A stretch of DNA of 56,005 nt from Bdellovibrionales bacterium (GTDB lineage Bacteria > Bdellovibrionota > Bdellovibrionia > Bdellovibrionales > UBA1609). Below the pieces are notes generated by a model. The model was not told the DNA's origin. It did not search any database and was given only the letters and a program-made list of their open reading frames with translations. Shown piece by piece: positions 50,376 through 56,005 of this stretch. Position 1 is the first letter of the stretch; every line of letters starts with the position of its first letter. Position numbers and translations under genes: made by a program. The stretch spans positions 1-56,005 of the forward strand of contig JALZUS010000003.1 in assembly GCA_023299885.1 (NCBI GenBank), given 5' to 3'.

Positions 50376-52235
50376 ATGAGCAAGCGAACATTATTTAAAA
50401 AGAACTACAAAATAATAGGCCTAAAAACCTTAAGACTTTGTGCTGCTCTATTATTAACGACTATTTTAACAAATTTTAAATTCCACTCTGTTGAGTCTTT
50501 CTTTTTTGATATGAGGGTTAAATATAAACCCACATCAATGGTGTCTGACATTGTTAAAACAATAACAATAGACCAAGAAACATTAGAAGCCTTAGGACAA
50601 GAGCCCGATGCTGTACAACACACTGATCTTTTTAAAAAGCTTCAGGCTGCTAAGCCCTTAGCTGTTGTTTACGAAGCCGATATAGAAAATGTTGTGGGCT
50701 CTTATGAAGAGCTCGAAAACATGACAAAAAGCACTAGTGAAATTCCTTTTTACGTAGCTGCAAACACTCTGGCTGCCAAAGGTTTAGAGCATACTCTTAC
50801 ATTGCCGCCTCCAATGGAAACCATTAAAGTGGTTCAAGGGCCCAGGACTTCTGACACACATTCTTTTGCAAAAGATGGAGTAACACGTAGGCTTATTTAC
50901 TCATACCAAGATAAAAAAACTTTACATGGTGTTTTAGCTGACAAAGTAAACCAACATAAAAGTCATGATGACTACAATGGTATGTTTTACTTTATCGAAA
51001 CACAGCAAGCCTTAATAGACTATAAACCAAAGGGCTCATACCCAGGAACTAGCTTTTCTAAGCTTTTATCTGGCGAAACTGGTTTTGAAAAATTTAGAGG
51101 AAAAATAGTAATCATTGGCCATGATTCAGGTACACATACAAAGGATTACGTAAGGACTCCTTTTTCTAAAACTGTAAATGCTATGTCTTCATTAGAGCTT
51201 CACGCCAACATGATGGACACTCTTATTTTAGACTCGGCACCTATACAGCCACCTAAATGGATTACATTTTTTATTACTTTCTTTATCTCTTATATTGTAA
51301 TCATTGGCGTATTAATGCTGACTCCAGTACAAGGCCTAAACTCATTATTAATTGCATGTTTTTCTTTCATGGTAATTAGTTATGTTTTAGCAAGCTTTGC
51401 CAATGTTTACTTAACAATGGCTCACCCTTTAATTGCCGCTTTTTTATGTTACTACTTTGCTGTCCCTTACAGGCTTATCAGAGAAAACCAAAAAAGCTGG
51501 GAGTACTACCAAAAAAATAAACTTCTTACACAAGTTGAAGAGCTTAAATCTAACTTTTTAAGAATGATGTCACATGATTTAAAAACGCCACTTGCAAGAA
51601 TTGCTGGCATGACTGATATCATTAAACGTGACTCTAATGCTTTAAGTGTAGGGCAAACAGATGCCATTGATACTATTAAACAGTCGTCTCAAGAGCTTAC
51701 AGAATTTATCGGATCTGTATTAAGCTTAGGTCGTATTGAGAGTAAAGAAATTAAACTTCAACTTCAAAGCAGAGACGTTAATGTTTTACTAGATGAAGTT
51801 GTTAAAAAAGCAGAGTACTTAGCTCAAAAGAAAAATATTGAAATTATTAAAGAGTTTGAACCTTTATTTAGTATCCAAGTTGATACCGAGCTTATTCGTC
51901 AGGTTTTCACTAACCTTATCGAAAACGCTATTAAATATAGCCCTGAAAACTCTAAAGTCTTAGTAAGCACTGAAGACCGTGATGGAAAAGTGATTGTACA
52001 AGTAGCTGACCAAGGGATTGGGATTTCTCAATCAGAGCAAGAAAATATATTTGTTAAATTTTACAGAAGTCGTGAGGTTTCTAATACAAATATCAAAGGC
52101 TCTGGCCTTGGCCTTTACCTCGCTAAATATTTTGTAAACTTACATGAAGGCGAAATTACAATTGAAAGTGAAACCAATAAGGGTTCGACGTTCCAAGTGG
52201 AACTTCCAACCAGCTTACACACAGTAAGTAATTAA
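50376..52235 (+). CDS. CHASE2-domain sensor histidine kinase
   Basis: 619 aa. One transmembrane helix near residue 20-37, a periplasmic CHASE2 domain (about 40-285, F-F-F-D-M-R-V-K-Y, then V-I-I-G-H-D-S), three closely spaced helices (about 290-370), a short coiled coil, HisKA with the phosphorylatable H400 in M-S-H-D-L-K-T-P, and a HATPase with N-L-I-E-N-A-I-K-Y, D-Q-G-I-G-I and G-S-G-L-G-L-Y. The signal is unknown. It is cotranscribed with the response regulator 42 nt downstream. No Shine-Dalgarno precedes the ATG, which fits a leaderless message. Confidence 0.88.
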   Translation: MSKRTLFKKNYKIIGLKTLRLCAALLLTTILTNFKFHSVESFFFDMRVKYKPTSMVSDIVKTITIDQETLEALGQEPDAVQHTDLFKKLQAAKPLAVVYEADIENVVGSYEELENMTKSTSEIPFYVAANTLAAKGLEHTLTLPPPMETIKVVQGPRTSDTHSFAKDGVTRRLIYSYQDKKTLHGVLADKVNQHKSHDDYNGMFYFIETQQALIDYKPKGSYPGTSFSKLLSGETGFEKFRGKIVIIGHDSGTHTKDYVRTPFSKTVNAMSSLELHANMMDTLILDSAPIQPPKWITFFITFFISYIVIIGVLMLTPVQGLNSLLIACFSFMVISYVLASFANVYLTMAHPLIAAFLCYYFAVPYRLIRENQKSWEYYQKNKLLTQVEELKSNFLRMMSHDLKTPLARIAGMTDIIKRDSNALSVGQTDAIDTIKQSSQELTEFIGSVLSLGRIESKEIKLQLQSRDVNVLLDEVVKKAEYLAQKKNIEIIKEFEPLFSIQVDTELIRQVFTNLIENAIKYSPENSKVLVSTEDRDGKVIVQVADQGIGISQSEQENIFVKFYRSREVSNTNIKGSGLGLYLAKYFVNLHEGEITIESETNKGSTFQVELPTSLHTVSN

Positions 52236-52277
52236 GTAGAACGTTTTTAAAAAACTTAACATAGAAAGGACTATGAT

Positions 52278-53741
52278 ATGTTAAAAGTTTTAGTAGTAGA
52301 TGACGATGCAGGATTGAGGCTCTCAGTAAAGAGCTCACTCTTAGAGACAGGCCGTTTTGAAGTTGAAGAGGCTTTTGATGGCGTTAATGCCATGGAAAAA
52401 TTTAAAGAAGGCTCTTATAACCTTGTGGTTTTAGATGTTGATATGCCAAGAATGAATGGCCTTGAAACTTTAAAAGCTCTTAAAGCCCATGACCCCTCTG
52501 TGATTGTTATTATCATGACGGCTTACGCAACTATTGATGATGCTGTACAAGCTGTACGCGATGGCGCTTATAACTATATTTCTAAACCTGTTAGTAGCGA
52601 AGCCTTACTGGCTTTAGTAGATAAAGCTTTAAGTGCACATAGCCTTATTTCTCAAGTGGCGGCTTCTGCACCTGAATTAACAATGGGTTCTAGAAAAATT
52701 ATTGGTAACACAGCGCAAATGCAAAAAGTGTTTCATATTATTGACCGTTTATCTAAAGTGGATACACCTGTTTTAGTGCGTGGTGCTTCTGGTACTGGTA
52801 AAGAAATGGTAGCAAGAGCTATTCACTTAAACTCAACTTTTAAAGATGGGCCATTTGTACCTATTAACTGCTCTGCCATCCCAGAAAACTTATTTGAGTC
52901 AGAATTATTTGGCCACGAAAAAGGCGCTTTTACAGGCGCTGACCAACGTAAAATTGGTAAGTTTCAATTTGCTGAAGGCGGGACCATTTTCTTAGATGAG
53001 CTTGGTGATATGCCAGTCCTTATGCAAGTTAAATTATTACGTGTGTTACAAGAAAAAATGTTTACACCTGTTGGCGCCAATAGAGAAATCCAATCTAATG
53101 TTAGGATTATTGCTGCCACTAACAGACCTTTAGAAGAAATGATGACTAAAGGTACATTCCGTGAAGATTTATATTACAGACTTAATGTAATGCCGATCTT
53201 TTTACCAGAGCTTAAAAAACGTATTAATGATGTAGACCATTTAACAAATACATTTATTAAAAAGTTTAATGAGCGCCAAGGCAAAAAAGTAATTGGCGTA
53301 TCTAGCGAAGCTATGGCTTGCCTTAAAAAGTACACATGGCCTGGAAACATTCGTGAGCTTGAAAACGTGATTGAGCATGCTTTTATTTTAGTAGAAAACA
53401 ATATGATCACTTTAAGCGCACTACCCGAAAACATCTTAATGGCTGCAGGTATAGATATCAGCGCCGCTAATTTAAACCCGGTAGCTATGGAGCCTAACAA
53501 ACCAGCCGCTGAAGTGAGTACTGGCGAAAAGAAAGATAGCGATTATATCAAAATCGAAGGCGATCAATTAGATTTTAGCCGCCATAAAGAAGCCTTTGAA
53601 AGAGAGTTTATTGTTAAAGCCTTAACTATGTTTAAAGGCCGAATCAATCAAACAGCATTACATGCAAATATCCCAAAAAAGACATTACTTCGTAAAATTG
53701 AAAAGTACGGATTAAATGCAAAGGATTATTCTGCACAATAA
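52278..53741 (+). CDS. NtrC-family sigma-54-dependent response regulator
   Basis: 487 aa. The receiver has the phosphoacceptor D53 (V-V-L-D-V-D-M-P), with D8-D9-D10 and K near 106. The AAA+ domain has Walker A G-A-S-G-T-G-K-E near 168, the sigma-54 contact loop G-A-F-T-G-A, Walker B I-F-L-D-E-L-G and an arginine-finger region. After a variable linker (about 390-440) the Fis-type helix-turn-helix ends in P-K-K-T-L-L-R-K-I. It activates sigma-54 holoenzyme when phosphorylated by the upstream CHASE2 kinase. AGAAAGGA lies upstream of the ATG. Confidence 0.93.
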   Translation: MLKVLVVDDDAGLRLSVKSSLLETGRFEVEEAFDGVNAMEKFKEGSYNLVVLDVDMPRMNGLETLKALKAHDPSVIVIIMTAYATIDDAVQAVRDGAYNYISKPVSSEALLALVDKALSAHSLISQVAASAPELTMGSRKIIGNTAQMQKVFHIIDRLSKVDTPVLVRGASGTGKEMVARAIHLNSTFKDGPFVPINCSAIPENLFESELFGHEKGAFTGADQRKIGKFQFAEGGTIFLDELGDMPVLMQVKLLRVLQEKMFTPVGANREIQSNVRIIAATNRPLEEMMTKGTFREDLYYRLNVMPIFLPELKKRINDVDHLTNTFIKKFNERQGKKVIGVSSEAMACLKKYTWPGNIRELENVIEHAFILVENNMITLSALPENILMAAGIDISAANLNPVAMEPNKPAAEVSTGEKKDSDYIKIEGDQLDFSRHKEAFEREFIVKALTMFKGRINQTALHANIPKKTLLRKIEKYGLNAKDYSAQ

Positions 53742-53788
53742 TTTTTAAAGCAGCAGGTTTACTGGCCCGCTGTAAGTAAAAAAACTTT

Positions 53789-53819
53789 AAGCCCTCGTCT
53801 AGTCAACGAGGGCTTTTTT
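53789..53819 (+). terminator. Intrinsic terminator of the two-component operon
   Basis: AAGCCCTCGT (53789-53798) pairs perfectly with ACGAGGGCTT (53806-53815) over a 7-nt loop and is followed by a T tract. Confidence 0.9.
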
Positions 53820-53883
53820 ATGCCTACTTAACACTAGACCAAAAGGCTAAATAATAACTAATTAATGCTTCTTTTACACTTCT

Positions 53884-53904
53884 TAGTGATAATTTATATC
53901 ACTA
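53884..53904 (+). promoter_or_regulatory. 8-bp hairpin immediately 5' of the ribosome site of a barrel protein gene
   Basis: TAGTGATA (53884-53891), 5-nt loop, TATCACTA (53897-53904). It ends about 3 nt before the AGAGGAG ribosome-binding site. The placement matches the hairpins upstream of the pilin and the Gln/Asn-rich gene. Confidence 0.55.
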
Positions 53905-53920
53905 CCAAGAGGAGAAAATA

Positions 53921-54451
53921 ATGAAATTTATATTTAGTATTATCGTAGTATTAAGCGCTTTACCTGCACTAGGTAACAGCCATCTTATCGATTTTAGCGC
54001 TGATAATTTTTTAGACTTTGACACATTAGAAATTAATATTGATTACCAATACGAAGTAATGCCAGGCCTAACAATAGGGCCTAAATTATTTTTTACAGGA
54101 GAAGGTAGTGTCGGCGAAATTGACCAGCAGTATGTCGGTATAGGATTAGCCGCTTTCTATAAAATTTCTGGAAACTGGTACTTAAATGCTGAAGCTTCTC
54201 ATGTAGAAACTAAAACCTTTACCGCTATAGATGAAGTTAAAGACAGCGGGCTTCTTTACTCACTTGGTTTTGGTTATCACTGGGCATGGGATACATTTAG
54301 CCTAAAAATCGGCTTAGCTCTTACAGAAACTGAAATTGATTATGAAGACTCTACGGTAAATACAGCAGACGGCAATAGCGGAGCCAGTGGCTTTGCCTTT
54401 GGAGAGGGCAGCGAAATTGAACCGGTTATCCGAGTTGGCTGGGCCTTTTAA
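53921..54451 (+). CDS. Small outer-membrane beta-barrel protein
   Basis: 176 aa. A signal peptide (residues 1-18, ...L-P-A-L-G) precedes alternating strands typical of an eight-stranded OmpA/OmpW-like barrel (L-E-I-N-I-D-Y-Q-Y, W-Y-L-N-A-E-A-S-H, L-L-Y-S-L-G-F-G-Y-H-W) and a terminal Phe in R-V-G-W-A-F. It is acidic and free of cysteine. No specific function can be assigned. It stands alone between two terminators, so it has its own promoter. AGAGGAG precedes the ATG. Confidence 0.78.
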   Translation: MKFIFSIIVVLSALPALGNSHLIDFSADNFLDFDTLEINIDYQYEVMPGLTIGPKLFFTGEGSVGEIDQQYVGIGLAAFYKISGNWYLNAEASHVETKTFTAIDEVKDSGLLYSLGFGYHWAWDTFSLKIGLALTETEIDYEDSTVNTADGNSGASGFAFGEGSEIEPVIRVGWAF

Positions 54452-54470
54452 AAAAATAACTATTAAAAAC

Positions 54471-54504
54471 AAAAAAGCCTTCATAGAAATATGAGGGCTT
54501 TTTT
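54471..54504 (+). terminator. Intrinsic terminator after the small barrel protein
   Basis: AAAAAAGCCTTCATA (54471-54485) pairs with TATGAGGGCTTTTTT (54490-54504), one T-G wobble, GAAA tetraloop, T-rich tail. The remaining spacer to 54697 holds nothing I can support. Confidence 0.85.
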
Positions 54505-54697
54505 ATGCTTAAAAATTACCAACAAGCTTGTCCTATTTTTTAGACTGACCTGCCCACAGGCCAACCACATAAACTCCCCTGTCAAACAGGTATTTACCAA
54601 AGCGCTCTGTTTTCAAGCTGGTACAATTCTTACAAGCTGCTTCCCTAATATTTTTGAGCTATTCAAGACCAAACATTTGTGAGAACTTTACTCCCCT

Positions 54698-55258
54698 ATG
54701 GGGATATCTTACTTTGCACCGCAAGCTTATACAAAAGAGACATTGGCAGAAGCCTTTGAGTGGCTTAAAAAACAGCCCGCTCATGTAAAGCAATTTACTA
54801 AGTCAGCCGACGAACTCGTTTCGCTGTACCTTAATAGTAAAAAACAAGGCGGAAAAGTTTCTGAAAGCTTTATTAAAGACCTTGCTGGCTTAGCAAAAGA
54901 CCTTGAGGCTTTTGAAGAAGAAAAGCAGCATACTTTTCAACAAATGACTCAACAACAGCAGCCACCCGTTCCTACACCTCCAGCAGCACCTACTCGTGCT
55001 ACCGCTGCTCAAACTGTTGCGCCGCAATCACCTACCCCGCAACCATCTGCACCAAAAAACCAAGTACCAATAATGACTAGTGCAGTGGCAAATCCAGTAA
55101 ATAATACAAGTACTGAGGCTACTCAAAATCATTTTCACCTTGATATCCGAAGCCAAGAGTTTATTAACCAAACTAAGCACCGCTTTAACCTTAATTCTGA
55201 TGGTGAAGCCTTAAGAATGCTAATTGTTTTAGGTTACGAAAAAATCCAAAGCATATAG
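54698..55258 (+). CDS. Putative ribbon-helix-helix protein with Pro/Gln-rich linker
   Basis: 186 aa. Residues 1-85 are helical (W-L-K-K-Q-P-A-H-V, L-Y-L-N-S-K-K-Q-G-G) and recall PHA synthase/phasin-type or unknown helical domains; residues about 86-140 are a Gln/Pro/Ala/Thr-rich linker. The last 45 residues have the layout of a CopG/Arc ribbon-helix-helix: a strand H-F-H-L-D-I-R, then F-I-N-Q-T-K-H-R-F and G-E-A-L-R-M-L-I-V-L-G. It could be a DNA-binding or multimerising protein. No family name is claimed. Ribosome site is weak. Confidence 0.55.
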   Translation: MGISYFAPQAYTKETLAEAFEWLKKQPAHVKQFTKSADELVSLYLNSKKQGGKVSESFIKDLAGLAKDLEAFEEEKQHTFQQMTQQQQPPVPTPPAAPTRATAAQTVAPQSPTPQPSAPKNQVPIMTSAVANPVNNTSTEATQNHFHLDIRSQEFINQTKHRFNLNSDGEALRMLIVLGYEKIQSI

Positions 55259-55352
55259 GCCCTTACGACCTGTTATTACCACCCATAAATAGCCTAATAA
55301 TTGACCTTCTATAAGCTTCTGCTATTACTTTAATATACATAAGGAAATAGCC

Positions 55353-56005
55353 GTGGAACAAAACTATAAAGACAGCATTCATTTACCAAAAACCTCTTTT
55401 TCTATGAAGGCCAATCTCGCAACAGCTGAGCCCAAACAAATAGAAAACTGGAACAAAAATAAATCTTACGAAAAAATGATTGATGGCAAAACAGAACTTT
55501 TTGTTATGCCCGATGGCCCTCCTTATGCGAACGGCTCTATCCATGTAGGACATGCACTTAATAAATTACTTAAAGATTTTATTATTAAATACAAAAATCT
55601 ATCTGGTAAAAAAGCTGTATTTATACCTGGCTGGGATTGCCATGGCTTACCTATTGAATTGAATGTCACTAAAAAGTTAGGCTCTAAACGCAAAGACATG
55701 ACTGACCAACAAGTCCGCGAACTTTGCCGTAAAGAGGCTCACAAATGGGTCGATCATCAAAAAGAGCAATTTAAGCGTTTAGGTATTTTAGCTGATTGGG
55801 AAAACCCTTACCTTACTTTGCACCCTGATTACGAGGCTGAAGAAGTACGAGTACTTGCAAAAATTTTAGAAAATGGAGTCTTAGTCCGAGGTGAAAAACC
55901 TGTTTACTGGTGCCCAGCCCTACAAACAGCACTGGCTGCGGCAGAAGTAGAGTACAAAGACATTACTAGCCCTTCTATTTACACAAAGTTTTTTGTTGAA
56001 GACGG
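55353..56005 (+). CDS. ileS: Isoleucyl-tRNA synthetase, N-terminal part (runs off the right edge)
   Basis: 217 codons of a class I synthetase. The start is GTG at 55353 with AAGGAA 6 nt upstream. Landmarks: F-V-M-P-D-G-P-P-Y-A-N-G, the HIGH signature as H-V-G-H in G-S-I-H-V-G-H-A-L, P-G-W-D-C-H-G-L-P-I-E and the beginning of the CP1 editing insertion (P-V-Y-W-C-P). It charges tRNA-Ile with isoleucine. The KMSKS loop and zinc finger lie beyond the window. Confidence 0.93.
   Translation, partial: MEQNYKDSIHLPKTSFSMKANLATAEPKQIENWNKNKSYEKMIDGKTELFVMPDGPPYANGSIHVGHALNKLLKDFIIKYKNLSGKKAVFIPGWDCHGLPIELNVTKKLGSKRKDMTDQQVRELCRKEAHKWVDHQKEQFKRLGILADWENPYLTLHPDYEAEEVRVLAKILENGVLVRGEKPVYWCPALQTALAAAEVEYKDITSPSIYTKFFVED

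Noticed and set aside
54491-54682. Open frame after the small barrel protein
   Set aside because: It begins inside the terminator and has no ribosome site or recognisable composition.
1-56005. CRISPR arrays, tRNA or rRNA genes, insertion sequences, prophage or toxin-antitoxin cassettes
   Set aside because: I looked for regular repeats, cloverleaf-like runs, transposase or integrase motifs and small toxin pairs and found none that I could support by eye.

Overview
The window is a compact, AT-rich chromosomal segment from a Gram-negative bacterium. It encodes outer-membrane beta-barrel proteins, lipoproteins, a type IV pilin, a secretin, a bifunctional PBP1 and classical sigma factors. Tandem DUF507 genes, a KamA-family enzyme, a CHASE2 kinase with an NtrC-type regulator, RpoH and FliA together suggest the Bdellovibrionota/'Deltaproteobacteria' sphere. 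This placement is an inference from gene content, not from a search. I see no rRNA, tRNA, CRISPR array, insertion sequence or prophage.

Layout. 1-8.6 kb: the 5' part of a transketolase, an adenosine deaminase, a HIT protein joined to a thiamine-type ABC transporter (thiBPQ), elbB, a crotonase-fold protein with one catalytic Glu replaced, and a DUF457 membrane protein. 8.6-14 kb: a type IV pilin with a very long 5' inverted repeat, citrate synthase, a SpoIIE-like protein that has lost metal ligands, a SirB1-like protein and a Na/Pi-cotransporter-like membrane protein. 14-24.6 kb: a menaquinone locus. menF-menD-menH-menA-menC-menE overlap on the minus strand and are followed by a polyprenyl diphosphate synthase, a second UbiA-family prenyltransferase and rsmJ. 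Divergent aroF (entry to chorismate) and ubiE/menG (last methylation) flank it, so both ends of the pathway meet here; menB and menI are not in the window.

24.6-34.3 kb: an isolated secretin/CpaF-type ATPase pair, aspS, rpoH and fliA (convergent, with overlapping 3' ends), then fliO, a FliM/N-position protein and fliL, without the export-gate genes that usually lie between fliO and fliA. An IMPase gene closes this block. 34.3-42.4 kb: a SPOR protein, a PhoD-like lipoprotein, an M48 protease, an Arg/Gly/Asp-rich secreted protein, rpsN, pcrA/uvrD and kamA. 42.4-56 kb: a Gln/Asn-rich surface-type protein, a porin-like barrel, PBP1, a DUF507 pair, a possible NlpC-like secreted protein, a CHASE2 histidine kinase plus sigma-54 activator behind a near-consensus -24/-12 promoter, a small barrel protein, a putative ribbon-helix-helix protein and the start of ileS.

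Most likely new biology: the truncated flagellar block with an AMIN-like/FliO fusion; the orphan secretin-ATPase pair; the apparently self-regulated CHASE2/NtrC pair with a potentially leaderless message; and a recurring arrangement in which genes for pilin, surface or barrel proteins carry a perfect hairpin just 5' of the ribosome-binding site. No single cassette looks like a defence or secretion system of wholly unknown type.
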